From: Syntrophorhabdus sp.
GTDB taxonomy: Bacteria > Desulfobacterota > BSN033 > UBA1163
Assembly (NCBI GenBank): GCA_020724025.1
Contig: DYHU01000016.1
Location: 1 to 24,665 of the forward strand
DNA length: 24,665 nt
Direction of reading: 5' to 3'
The position numbers were made by a program, and so were the translations under genes. The first letter of the stretch is position 1. Each line of letters starts with the position of its first letter. Positions 7,336 through 15,096 of the stretch are shown one piece after another. The notes under the pieces were generated by a model. It was not told where the DNA came from. It saw only the letters and a program-made list of their open reading frames with translations, and made no database searches.

Positions 7336-8850
7336 ATGGCCGAGCCGTTCAAAATTAAAGTATATCGTTACGATCCGATGGTGGATGAAGCCCCCCGGTT
7401 CGAAGAGTACAACGTGGACAATTATTATGAGGGGATGCGTGTCTGGAGAGCCCTGGACAATGTGAATGAGAAATATCGGGCCAACATTGCATGGAGGCTC
7501 TCCTGCAGGGAATACCAGTGCGGTAGCTGCACCATATTGATCAATGGAAAGCCAAAATTGGCCTGCAAAACCGCGGTAGAAAATGGGATGGTGTTAGAAC
7601 CCTTACCCTACTTTCCCATCGTAAAAGACCTCTTGATCGACCGGGATATTGTCTCCAGTCGGTATCAGAAGATCAAGCCATGGTTATTGAGGGAAGATGA
7701 TATTTCCAAAAAGGAGATGAAAGTCCACCAGTCCGATGTGAACGTTGTAAGGGAAATGACTGATTGCTTCCGTTGTATGGCCTGTATCTCAGTCTGTCCA
7801 ACGGTCAAGGGAGCGTGGGACACCTTTATCGGTCCAATGTTTCAAGTGAACATCGCGGAGTCAGCCTACAATCCCTTGGATACGGCCAAGCGGGTGGCCG
7901 AGGCCTTCCGGTATGGGCTCTACAACTGTACCCAGTGTGGGGCTTGCAGGGAGATCTGTCCGAAAAAGATCGATATCCCTGAGAAGGCCATCGGTCAGAT
8001 GAGGACGATCTTTGCGGAGGAAGAAGATTTTAGGACGATCAAAAAGGTCGTGGAGAGTGTGAAGTGGAATGCTAATCCTTTCGGTCGAGAAAATACAAAA
8101 AGGAAATGGGCTGAAGGGCTCAACTTCCCAAAGGCAGGAGACACTATTTTTTTTGCCGGTTGCCTTTCCTCCTTTGAATTTTCAGATACCCTTAGGGAGA
8201 CGATGGGCCTGTTGAGACAGGTAGGGAAGAACATTGCCTACCTTGCTGAAGATGAAATTTGTTGTCACGAACCTGTGTTGAGACTGGGAGGGGAGGAAGA
8301 GTTTGTTAAAGGAGCAAAGGACCTTCTCGAAAGGTTCCAGGCAAAAGGGGTGAAGGAAGTCATCACGGGCTGCTCCGAATGTTTTCGTTGTTTCAAACTC
8401 CACTATCCCAAATATCTACCAACTAAAACCATGCCCCAATTCCGCCATGTCACCGAAGTCGTTTGGGAGGGAAGGGATAAACTGAAGAAGGTGCAGCTCA
8501 AGAAGAAGGTGAGATTGACTTACCATGATCCCTGTCGCCTCGGTAGAGATTGCGGGATCTACGATATTCCTCGAAAGCTAATTGAATCCATTGAGAAGGT
8601 TGATTTCGTTGAGATGGATCGTTCAAAAGAGATGGCTCAATGCTGCGGAGCTGGGGGGGGGATGAAACTCTCCAACCCCGAACTGGCCCTTGATGTCGGC
8701 AAGGCCAGATTGGGGGAGGCGAAGAGGACTGGAAGTTCGATCCTGGTCTCATCCTGTCCATGGTGCGAATCGAATTTCAAAGAAGCAATGGGAGAGGGGA
8801 ACTTCCTTGCTGTTAAAAATATCGTTGATCTTTTGGCAGGAGATTTCTAA
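7336..8850 (+). CDS. SdhB-HdrB fusion iron-sulfur subunit (thiol:fumarate reductase B architecture)
   Basis: 504-residue electron-transfer subunit made of two known parts. The N-terminal half resembles SdhB/FrdB: a plant-type [2Fe-2S] site (C57, C62, C65, C77) and two Cys-rich ferredoxin motifs (C144, C147, C150, C154 and C198, C201, C204, C208). The C-terminal half carries two CCG domains as in HdrB: C276, C309-C310, C346, C349 and C400, C436-C437, C474, C477. All ten CCG cysteines are present, so both cluster sites could be filled. This order is that of TfrB, which with TfrA couples thiol oxidation to fumarate reduction in methanogens. In a bacterium the CCG part may use another thiol/disulfide, a quinone or a partner protein as electron carrier. 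The ATG at 7336 follows GGAGG at slightly long spacing. Confidence 0.9.
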   Translation: MAEPFKIKVYRYDPMVDEAPRFEEYNVDNYYEGMRVWRALDNVNEKYRANIAWRLSCREYQCGSCTILINGKPKLACKTAVENGMVLEPLPYFPIVKDLLIDRDIVSSRYQKIKPWLLREDDISKKEMKVHQSDVNVVREMTDCFRCMACISVCPTVKGAWDTFIGPMFQVNIAESAYNPLDTAKRVAEAFRYGLYNCTQCGACREICPKKIDIPEKAIGQMRTIFAEEEDFRTIKKVVESVKWNANPFGRENTKRKWAEGLNFPKAGDTIFFAGCLSSFEFSDTLRETMGLLRQVGKNIAYLAEDEICCHEPVLRLGGEEEFVKGAKDLLERFQAKGVKEVITGCSECFRCFKLHYPKYLPTKTMPQFRHVTEVVWEGRDKLKKVQLKKKVRLTYHDPCRLGRDCGIYDIPRKLIESIEKVDFVEMDRSKEMAQCCGAGGGMKLSNPELALDVGKARLGEAKRTGSSILVSSCPWCESNFKEAMGEGNFLAVKNIVDLLAGDF

Positions 8851-8892
8851 TACCCCCTTTTCTGCCAAACTTGAATGAAATAAGGAGGAATT

Positions 8893-9225
8893 ATGAGGGA
8901 CGTTTTTTATAGGAAAGTGGAAGGGATGACCTATGTAGCCCCCCAATATGGGAAGGAAATCCTTCTGAAGGTAGGTGCTGATATTGAAACCGAGGGGTCC
9001 GTTGCAATGAGCAAAGAGGCCATGGAGGAGTTAGAGATCTCGGAGAACGATATCGTGGAGATTTACGGAGCGTGGATGCAAAAGGCAAAGGCCATTCTTT
9101 CACAAGAGAAAGATATCACCTTGATTCGGATGGACAAGAAGATCCGCGAAGCCTTACCCGTGGCAATGGGTCAGACCGTAGGGGTAAGGAAAGAGCATCA
9201 AGACAAAGCAAAAACGAGGGGGTGA
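8893..9225 (+). CDS. small CDC48 N-domain-like double-psi beta-barrel protein
   Basis: 110-residue protein. The segments VAMSKEAMEELEISENDIVEIYG and TLIRMDKKIREAL followed by MGQTVGVRK follow the pattern of the N-terminal double-psi barrel of CDC48/VAT AAA ATPases (rule: small residues then helix, GDIVEIxG, IRMDxxxRxNAxVxxGDxVxVRK). No ATPase domain is attached. Similar barrels also occur as the C-terminal domain of molybdopterin oxidoreductases, so a free-standing assembly or docking module is possible. The first 30 residues are basic to neutral with no signal peptide. A strong AAGGAGGAATT site lies just before the ATG. It sits between the fumarate-reductase-like pair and the PrpD-like gene, 6 bases before the latter, so it is co-translated with enzymes of the pathway. 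Its function is unknown. Confidence 0.75.
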   Translation: MRDVFYRKVEGMTYVAPQYGKEILLKVGADIETEGSVAMSKEAMEELEISENDIVEIYGAWMQKAKAILSQEKDITLIRMDKKIREALPVAMGQTVGVRKEHQDKAKTRG

Positions 9226-9231
9226 GGGACG

Positions 9232-10614
9232 ATGGAAATCACAAAAAGGTTGGCCAAGTTTTGTGCTGAATTGAGATTTGATGAACTTCCCCCGGAGGTG
9301 GTGGATCGGGCTAAATACTTTGCCCTCGATTTTGTGGGGGTGGCGGCGAGGGGCTCCCTGGAGGATTCAACAAAGGCGATGTATCAGTTTGTGAAGGAGA
9401 TGGGCCCCATGACCAGAGGAGGAGTCATCATTGGGACAAAAATGAGGGCGCCCCATCACTATGCTGCCCTTGCCAATGGGACATCCTCTCACTCCTTGGA
9501 ATTGGATGATGTGAACAATGAGGCTTCCCTCCATCCAGGAGTGGCCATCTTTCCTGCAGTCATTGCTTCCTGTGAGATGGGAGCCAAGAATGGCAAAAGG
9601 TTCATCGAAGGGGTTGTCCTGGGCTATGAGGTGATGATTCGACTTGGAAAGGCCCTCGGTCCCAAGGAACATTACAGCAGAGGATTTCATCCTACCGGGA
9701 CTTGCGGGACATTTGGTGCGACGGCGGCGGCGTCAAAGATTCTTGGCCTCAATGAAGTACAGATGGTCAATGCCTTCGGCATTGCTGGAAGCCAAGCAGC
9801 AGGCTCAATGGAATTTCTTGCTCAGGGTGCTTGGACAAAGAGGATGCACCCTGGATGGGCAGCACATAATGGAATCATCGCAAGCCTCTTGGCAAAGAAG
9901 GGGTTTAAAGGTCCCTCCACCATTATTGAAGGGAGGGATGGTTTTCTTCATGCCTATTCAAACAATGCCGATGGAAAAAAAGTGTTAGATGGTATTGGAT
10001 CAGCCTTTGAGATCATGCGAACCAGTATCAAACCCCATGCCTGTTGTCGATATAAACAACCTCCAATTGATGGGATACTCAAGATCATGAAGGAGAATCA
10101 ACTAAAACCCGATGATGTCGATAGAGTTACATTAGGAATATTGAAAGCAGGTTTTCCCATCATCGTCACTCCTGAAGAATTGAAATACAATCCAAAGTCT
10201 GTAGTTGATGCCCAATTCAGCATGCCCTTCGGTGCAGCGGTGGCCATCCTTTATGGAAATGCTTCCTTGAATCAATATCGAAAGAAAATCATCCAGGCAC
10301 CTGAAGTAAAAGAGATGATGAAGAAGGTTCACTGTGTGGAAGATCCGGAATTGGAAAAGGTTTATCCTAAACAGTGGCCTGCCACAGCAGAGATTAAAAC
10401 AAAAGATGGGAGGATCTTTTCAAATCGAATCGATTATCCTAAAGGAGATCCGGAAAACGCTTTGTCCTGGGATGAATTGATTGAAAAATTCAATGGATTG
10501 ACGTCACCCATTTATTCGATAGCCCGTCGGGGAAAATTCATCGAGCAGATCAAAAAGATAGAGGAGATCAAAAACTTTCAACAATGGACATCGATTTTAT
10601 TGAGGGATCGTTAA
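9232..10614 (+). CDS. MmgE/PrpD family protein
   Basis: 460-residue member of the MmgE/PrpD family, which includes 2-methylcitrate dehydratase, cis-aconitate decarboxylase and some isomerases. All characterised members act on branched tricarboxylates or related acids without a metal cofactor. Landmarks are the N-terminal helical stretch PPEVVDRAKYFALDFVGVAARGS, ANGTSSHSLELDD, LHPGVAIFPAVIA, GYEVMIRLGKALGP, FHPTGTCGTFGATAAASKILGL and the lid-domain segment IKPHACCRYKQPPIDG. Length is normal for the family. The start follows a GGGGTGAGGG site only 6 bases after the barrel protein. The exact substrate cannot be read from sequence; dehydration, decarboxylation or isomerisation of aconitate, methylcitrate or itaconate-like acids would fit the neighbouring hydratase and lyase. 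Confidence 0.9.
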   Translation: MEITKRLAKFCAELRFDELPPEVVDRAKYFALDFVGVAARGSLEDSTKAMYQFVKEMGPMTRGGVIIGTKMRAPHHYAALANGTSSHSLELDDVNNEASLHPGVAIFPAVIASCEMGAKNGKRFIEGVVLGYEVMIRLGKALGPKEHYSRGFHPTGTCGTFGATAAASKILGLNEVQMVNAFGIAGSQAAGSMEFLAQGAWTKRMHPGWAAHNGIIASLLAKKGFKGPSTIIEGRDGFLHAYSNNADGKKVLDGIGSAFEIMRTSIKPHACCRYKQPPIDGILKIMKENQLKPDDVDRVTLGILKAGFPIIVTPEELKYNPKSVVDAQFSMPFGAAVAILYGNASLNQYRKKIIQAPEVKEMMKKVHCVEDPELEKVYPKQWPATAEIKTKDGRIFSNRIDYPKGDPENALSWDELIEKFNGLTSPIYSIARRGKFIEQIKKIEEIKNFQQWTSILLRDR

Positions 10615-10642
10615 AATCAACTTCGTAATGAGAGGGTAGCAG

Positions 10643-11917
10643 ATGGCGAGAATCTATGAATATCAGGGAAAACAGTTACTGAAGATGGTAGGCGTACCAA
10701 TTCCTCAAGGGGAAGTGGCCTCTACTTCAAGGGAGGCGAGAAAGATTGCTGAAAGGATTGGAAGACCCGTGGCAGTTAAAGCCCAGGTTTGGGCCACCGG
10801 CCGTTTTAAAGCAGGGGGTATTCAATTTGCTGAAACTCCTGAAGAGGCGCAACGTGTTGCTGAAAAAATCCTAAGTTCTAAGATCAAAGGTCTTTCTGTT
10901 GGGAAGGTGCTGGTTGAAGAAAAGCTCAATGTTGATAAAGAATACTACATCGGCGTCATTGTGGATAGTTCGTACAAAGTCAAAGCACCTGTAATAGTAT
11001 TTAGTATGGAGGGGGGAGTTGACATAGAAGAGGTCGCTTCCAGAAATCCAGAGAGGGTGGCTCGAATGGTTGTGCGCTACCGTCGTGGTGTGGAAATATC
11101 AGATGCCAATTCACTCCTCTCCAAGGTGAATTTGGATTCGACTGAAATCTCTAAAGCAGTTTGTGGCCTTTATGAAGCGTTCAAACGATATGATGCCAGA
11201 ATAGCGGAGATCAATCCGCTGGTCTCGACCAAAGATGGTCGGATCTATGCGGCAGACTGTAGGATTACCCTTGATGATAATTCAATCTTTCGTCATCCCG
11301 AATTTGGGATTAAAGTCCCCCGGGATATGGAGAGGGAGCCCACCGAACTGGAAAAATTGGCCTGGATGATTGAGGAGGGAGATTTCAGGGGGACAGGGTA
11401 CTTTGCACAGATGGTTCCGGAGATCGAGGGAGAGGGATACGTCGGTTTTCATGGAATTGGTGGTGGAGGAGCAATGCTGGGGGCGAGTGCCCTGATCAAT
11501 CGTGGACTTAAGATTGCCGACTATGCCGATACGAGCGGTGACCCACCGGCGAGCAAGGTTTATAGGGTGATCAAGGCCATCCTCTCTCAACCGATCGACG
11601 GATATATTTTGATGGGAGCCTGTTTGGCCAATCAGGAGCAGTGGCATCACGCCCATGGTATTGTAAAGATCTTGAAGGAGGAATTGAAGGATCGACCCGG
11701 ATTCCCGGTGCTTCTCCTCATCGCGGGGAATAAAGAGAGGGAGACCCATGAAATCCTCAAACAGGGCTTAAAGGATCTGCCCATTCGATGGGAAATCTAT
11801 GGCCGTGACTACATCTACCAGACCGATTTTATCGCAGATCGGTTCAAAGTTATGTTGGATGAATATCTGGAAGAAAAACATAAGAAGAAGGGGAAGAGAG
11901 ATGCCCAAAAAAGATAG
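10643..11917 (+). CDS. succinyl-CoA synthetase beta-like ATP-grasp subunit (acid-CoA ligase)
   Basis: 424-residue ATP-grasp subunit of a succinyl-CoA-synthetase-type ligase, which makes an acyl-CoA from a carboxylic acid, CoA and ATP. The N-terminus IYEYQGKQLLKMVGVPIPQG and VAVKAQVWATGRFKAGGIQFA match the ATP-grasp start, where usual family members read AQVHAGGRGKAGG. The nucleotide and Mg site segment RIAEINPLV is present, and the C-terminal flavodoxin-like part has the FHGIGGGGAMLGASALI loop. It is longer than E. coli SucC (388). Similar sizes occur in malate-CoA ligase and citryl-CoA synthetase large subunits, which suits a hydroxy acid substrate. The alpha-type half is encoded at 12240-13145, with an unusual small gene between them. 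An adjacent CitE-like lyase supports a hydroxyacyl-CoA product. Confidence 0.88.
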   Translation: MARIYEYQGKQLLKMVGVPIPQGEVASTSREARKIAERIGRPVAVKAQVWATGRFKAGGIQFAETPEEAQRVAEKILSSKIKGLSVGKVLVEEKLNVDKEYYIGVIVDSSYKVKAPVIVFSMEGGVDIEEVASRNPERVARMVVRYRRGVEISDANSLLSKVNLDSTEISKAVCGLYEAFKRYDARIAEINPLVSTKDGRIYAADCRITLDDNSIFRHPEFGIKVPRDMEREPTELEKLAWMIEEGDFRGTGYFAQMVPEIEGEGYVGFHGIGGGGAMLGASALINRGLKIADYADTSGDPPASKVYRVIKAILSQPIDGYILMGACLANQEQWHHAHGIVKILKEELKDRPGFPVLLLIAGNKERETHEILKQGLKDLPIRWEIYGRDYIYQTDFIADRFKVMLDEYLEEKHKKKGKRDAQKR

Positions 11918-12233
11918 TTTAGAGTTCGATATAAAGACAGGAAGAATAACAATTGATTATAGCCGTTGTGAACCAGTCATCAAAAAGACACCCAATCCTT
12001 CTTGTGGCTTTGCGTGTGTGAAGGCCGATCGGTGGTATGGCCGAAATGTTCTAAAGATTGAAGGTAATAAACCGGTTCTCGCCAACCCTGGTCCTGAAGA
12101 GATCAAACGCCTCTGTAATGAATGTCTTGCTTGCGAGTATGATTGCACCCTTTATGGCACAGACTGCATCCGGATCGAACTTCCATTTCCAGGGATTGAA
12201 GAATATAGAAGAAAGCTCATGGAGAGGAGGTAA
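11901..12233 (+). CDS. 8-Cys ferredoxin-like protein between the ligase subunits
   Basis: 110-residue protein with eight Cys: C23, C35, C39, C72, C75, C78, C82 and C89. C72-C82 form a classical CxxCxxCxxxC motif, and the remaining four (C23, C35, C39, C89) could hold a second [4Fe-4S] cluster. There is no signal peptide. The ATG at 11901 follows GGGGAAGAGAG inside the end of the beta-subunit gene, so the two genes overlap by 17 bases and are probably translationally coupled. The next gene begins 7 bases after this one. A ferredoxin-like protein tightly inserted between the two halves of an acid-CoA ligase is unusual. It may be an electron carrier for the TfrAB-like pair or a dedicated partner of the ligase. 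No function is established. Confidence 0.8.
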   Translation: MPKKDSLEFDIKTGRITIDYSRCEPVIKKTPNPSCGFACVKADRWYGRNVLKIEGNKPVLANPGPEEIKRLCNECLACEYDCTLYGTDCIRIELPFPGIEEYRRKLMERR

Positions 12234-12239
12234 GGAGAC

Positions 12240-13145
12240 TTGGCTATACTCGTTGATCGAGGTACAAAGGTCATCGTCCAGGGAATTACCGGACGGTTTG
12301 GATCATTTGTCACACGGAATATGCTTGATGTGGGCACTCATGTGGTGGCTGGAGTTACCCCGGGGCGTCGAGGAGAGCAGGTTTGGGGGATTCCTGTATT
12401 TAACACGATTAAAGAAGCACAGAAAGAGGAAGGTGACTTCGATGCCAGCGTCGTCTTAGTTCCCGGCCCGGAAGCAAAGAAGGCGGTATTGGAGGCGATT
12501 GAAGCTGGAATCAAGACCATTCTCATGGAGGTGGAACGAGTCCCTCTGCACGATGCCTTAGAAGTCATTGAATTGACAAGGGAGGAAGGGGTAAGGCTGA
12601 TTGGTCCAGGTTCTGCAGGATTGGTAAGCCCGGGAAAGGCCTCTTTGGGAATCTTTGGTTCCCCTGAAGAGTTGGTTCGGGTAGCATTTATCCCGGGTAG
12701 GGTTGGGGTCATTTCACGAAGTGGTGGACAGACGACCACTCTCTGCTGGAATGTTTGTAAGGCTGGACTGGGTATTAGCACCGCCATCAATCTTGGTTCA
12801 GAACCGATCTTGGGCACAACCTTTCCAGAGTTGCTCCCTCTTTTCCAAGAGGATGAAGAGACAGATGCTGTAGCTTATTTTGGGGAGATTGGTTCTGTGA
12901 TGGAAGAAGAGGCGGCGGAAATCATAAAGGATGGAAAGTATACAAAACCTTTGGTGGCTTACATTGCTGGAAGGGGTTTGGCAAAGGGGATTCGGTTCTC
13001 CCATGCGAGCGCCATTATAGAAGGAGGAAAAGGGACGGCAGAAAGTAAGGTCGAGGCATTAAAGGAGGCTGGAGTCCATGTGGTGGATCGACCTGATGAT
13101 ATCGGCTCTACGTTGGCCAGGGTTCTAAAAGGAGGAGAGAAGTGA
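12240..13145 (+). CDS. succinyl-CoA synthetase alpha-like subunit (acid-CoA ligase)
   Basis: 301-residue CoA-binding and phosphohistidine half of a succinyl-CoA-synthetase-type ligase. CoA-binding landmarks are VIVQGITGRFGSFVTRNML and GVTPGRRGEQVWGIPVFNT; the phosphorylated His is probably H255 in RFSHASAII, followed by GGKGTAESKVEAL. The TTG start at 12240 is preceded by GGAGGTAAGGAG and is the only sensible start. The loop after NLGSEPILGTTF lacks the GGDP of ordinary SucD, so this ligase is divergent and may not act on succinate. It ends in a 4-base overlap with a possible GTG start of the CitE-like gene, and with the beta subunit upstream makes a complete enzyme. Malate-CoA ligase and citramalate- or citryl-CoA synthetase are the main alternatives. 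Confidence 0.87.
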   Translation: MAILVDRGTKVIVQGITGRFGSFVTRNMLDVGTHVVAGVTPGRRGEQVWGIPVFNTIKEAQKEEGDFDASVVLVPGPEAKKAVLEAIEAGIKTILMEVERVPLHDALEVIELTREEGVRLIGPGSAGLVSPGKASLGIFGSPEELVRVAFIPGRVGVISRSGGQTTTLCWNVCKAGLGISTAINLGSEPILGTTFPELLPLFQEDEETDAVAYFGEIGSVMEEEAAEIIKDGKYTKPLVAYIAGRGLAKGIRFSHASAIIEGGKGTAESKVEALKEAGVHVVDRPDDIGSTLARVLKGGEK

Positions 13146-13186
13146 GGGTTGAGCTTTCTCGACCTCCATCACAGAGAGGCGAGGGT

Positions 13187-14116
13187 ATGAATATGGGAGT
13201 TTGGAGATCAATGCTTTTCATTCCTGCGAACAGCTGGCGAATGATCATGAGGGCGATCACGGAGATGCAGGATGCGATCATCCTCGACCTGGAGGATTCG
13301 GTTCCCATTGCGGAGAAAGAGACAGCGAGGGTCTTTGCTCGAGATGGTGTTCCGATTTTGAAGTCAAAAGGGATCGATGTCTTCGTTCGAGTCAATTCCC
13401 TGGGAACTGGGTTGACAGAAGAGGATCTAAAATTTGTGGTGGTGAAAGGCCTCGATGGCATCATGCTTCCAAAATCTGAAACGAAGGAGGGGATCGTCAA
13501 GCTGGACCGTCTTTTGAAAAAGGAGGAATTAAAGAAAGGACTCAAACCCAACACGATCTCCGTCATGCCACTCTTGGAATCTCCTCGTGGCGTTTTGAAC
13601 GCCTCACAAATTGCCACAGCGAGCAAGCGTGTCGCTGCTCTGGGCTTTGGGGCTGGGGACTTTTTAAGAGAATTGGGCGAAGGGTTTGCGATCGCCCGAC
13701 TCTCTCCGGATGAATATTTTCCGATGATCCTATATGCCCGCTCAAGAGTCTCGATTGCAGCGAGGGTCGCTGGCGTCCCCGCCATCGACACCCCCTTCTT
13801 CGGTTTGTTAATCGACACGGGGGGATTGATCAGAGAATCATCCAAAGCGAAATTATTGGGTTTCAAAGGAAAGATGTTGATTCATCCCCGCCATATCGAA
13901 CCGGTCAATCGGGTCTTCTCCCCCTCAAAAGAAGATATTGAATTCAGCAAGCAGATGATCAACGCATACAAGGAAGCGGAGGCAAAGGGGTTGGGAGCGG
14001 CCTCCTTTGGAGGAAGAATGATCGATTATGCAATGGTATCCATGGGAGAGAATCTTCTCTCCAGAGCAGAAGCGATCGCCGAGAAAGAGAACAGGAGGGT
14101 TGAGGAGAAGTATTGA
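13187..14116 (+). CDS. HpcH/HpaI-CitE family lyase (malyl-, citramalyl- or citryl-CoA lyase-like)
   Basis: 309-residue TIM-barrel lyase of the CitE/Mcl family, which cleaves a hydroxyacyl-CoA to acetyl-CoA and an oxo acid such as glyoxylate, pyruvate or oxaloacetate. Family landmarks are WRSMLFIPANSW at the N-terminus, DAIILDLEDSVP (acid pair for Mg), FVRVNS, GIMLPKSE, VMPLLESPRG, ALGFGAGDF and the C-terminal LLGFKGKMLIHPRHIEPVN. The GTG at 13142 would add 15 residues that look like translated intergenic DNA (PPSQRGEG); I prefer the ATG at 13187, although GGAGGAG lies just before the GTG, so the start is not settled. Placed directly after the ligase subunits, it would cleave the CoA thioester they make. 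Last gene of the operon; after a 247-base gap the next genes follow in the same direction. Confidence 0.88.
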   Translation: MNMGVWRSMLFIPANSWRMIMRAITEMQDAIILDLEDSVPIAEKETARVFARDGVPILKSKGIDVFVRVNSLGTGLTEEDLKFVVVKGLDGIMLPKSETKEGIVKLDRLLKKEELKKGLKPNTISVMPLLESPRGVLNASQIATASKRVAALGFGAGDFLRELGEGFAIARLSPDEYFPMILYARSRVSIAARVAGVPAIDTPFFGLLIDTGGLIRESSKAKLLGFKGKMLIHPRHIEPVNRVFSPSKEDIEFSKQMINAYKEAEAKGLGAASFGGRMIDYAMVSMGENLLSRAEAIAEKENRRVEEKY

Positions 14117-14157
14117 GCCGTTACTGAAACTTTAAGGCCTTTCTTGGTCAGAGTATG

Positions 14158-14181
14158 TCCCTTCTCGCCCGGGGGGAGGGA
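14158..14181 (+). other. GC-rich hairpin after the sigma-54 operon
   Basis: TCCCTTCTC at 14158-14166 pairs with GGGGAGGGA at 14173-14181 over nine base pairs (two G-U) around a six-base loop. A wider arm pair GTCCCTT/AAGGGAC spans 14157-14198. No run of T follows, so it is not a clear intrinsic terminator and may only stabilise or pause the transcript. Confidence 0.3.
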
Positions 14182-14363
14182 TAAAGGGGACAAGGGACGA
14201 AATATATAATAATGTTTCATTTCCAAGAAGTCCACTCAACGGGGGGATGGGCTTTCCGTGCCAATTCTATTTTCTGCCTTTTTTTTCTAAAAGCCAAATA
14301 GGAAATTTCGAATGCTACTAAGCAGATTATAAGCGTTTATTCTTGCTCGATGAGATAGATTGG

Positions 14364-15065
14364 ATGGACAAAATGGAAAAGAAAGACTTGAATTTTATAA
14401 ATGAGATGAAAAGCAGGTTAGACGTGGAGCTCTTGGGAATGGTTTCTCTGGAGGCATCAACTCCGAAAGAGTTAATCCACAGTGCTACTTCACTTCTGCC
14501 CAATGTAAAAACTGTTGTAGTGGCGGGCAAAGAAATTAACAAAGAGGTAGTGTCTCTGCTAAGACCTTCAAAGGAAACTGGAGATGCTGAACCCGGAGAA
14601 CTCCTTGGGCCGCATAGTGATTATCTCAATGGTCGATTGAACAAAGCCATTTATGATTTAGCCGGCTTCTTCCGAAAAGAAGGGTACCGCTCTTTGCCCT
14701 TACCGGCAGCAGGATGTCCAACTGACCAGAGATTTTTAAAGGCAATTTTTTCTTATAAACATGCAGCACAACTAGCAGGGCTAGGAACGATTGGTCGACA
14801 CAGTTTGCTGATCACACCAGAGTTCGGCCCGAGGGTGAGATTAGCTTGTTTGTTGACAGAGGCACCTTCGGACACCTCTCCATTGACACCAAAAGATTAT
14901 TGTATTGATTGCGATGCCTGCATCCATGAATGTCCTGCTCAAGCACTTCAAGTACCCATGCAGGGTGAAGCTTACTCTATGAACAAGTTTGCTTGTCGAA
15001 CTTACCGCCAATCTGGACTGACATGCAGCGTTTGTATGAAAACTTGCAGTGACGTTCTGGAATGA
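14364..15065 (+). CDS. QueG-like double [4Fe-4S] cluster protein
   Basis: 233-residue protein (from the ATG at 14364) related to epoxyqueuosine reductase and similar iron-sulfur enzymes, which use two [4Fe-4S] clusters and, in QueG, cobalamin. Landmarks are AQLAGLGTIGRHSLLITPEFGPRVRLA, the cluster motif C180xxC183xxC186xxxC190P, and a second set C211, C221, C224 and C228. It is much shorter than QueG, lacks the HEAT-like C-terminus and ends just after the second motif. It is therefore more likely an auxiliary redox protein than tRNA-modifying QueG. A TTG at 14343 is an alternative start; ribosome sites are weak for all choices. The aconitase X subunits follow 31 bases later, suggesting a partner role in that enzyme's chemistry or cluster maintenance. 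Confidence 0.75.
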   Translation: MDKMEKKDLNFINEMKSRLDVELLGMVSLEASTPKELIHSATSLLPNVKTVVVAGKEINKEVVSLLRPSKETGDAEPGELLGPHSDYLNGRLNKAIYDLAGFFRKEGYRSLPLPAAGCPTDQRFLKAIFSYKHAAQLAGLGTIGRHSLLITPEFGPRVRLACLLTEAPSDTSPLTPKDYCIDCDACIHECPAQALQVPMQGEAYSMNKFACRTYRQSGLTCSVCMKTCSDVLE

Positions 15066-15096
15066 TTTAAGAATTTTAGAAGAAAGACAAATTGCG

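Noticed and set aside
13108..13866. Long minus-strand open frame of 252 codons opposite the CitE-like gene
   Set aside because: It is a shadow of the real plus-strand gene. The translation is rich in Ser, Pro and Thr with no family motif, and it also runs antisense into the ligase gene.
10643..14116. Firm naming of the ligase and lyase as mtkAB and mcl (malate route)
   Set aside because: Sizes and order fit, but citramalate and citrate versions fit equally well, and the PrpD-like and TfrAB-like neighbours are not part of the known malyl-CoA (serine cycle) set.
14117..14363. Intrinsic terminator after the CitE-like gene
   Set aside because: The GC-rich stem near 14158-14181 is not followed by a T run and contains G-U pairs; the T run near 14278 has no stem directly before it.
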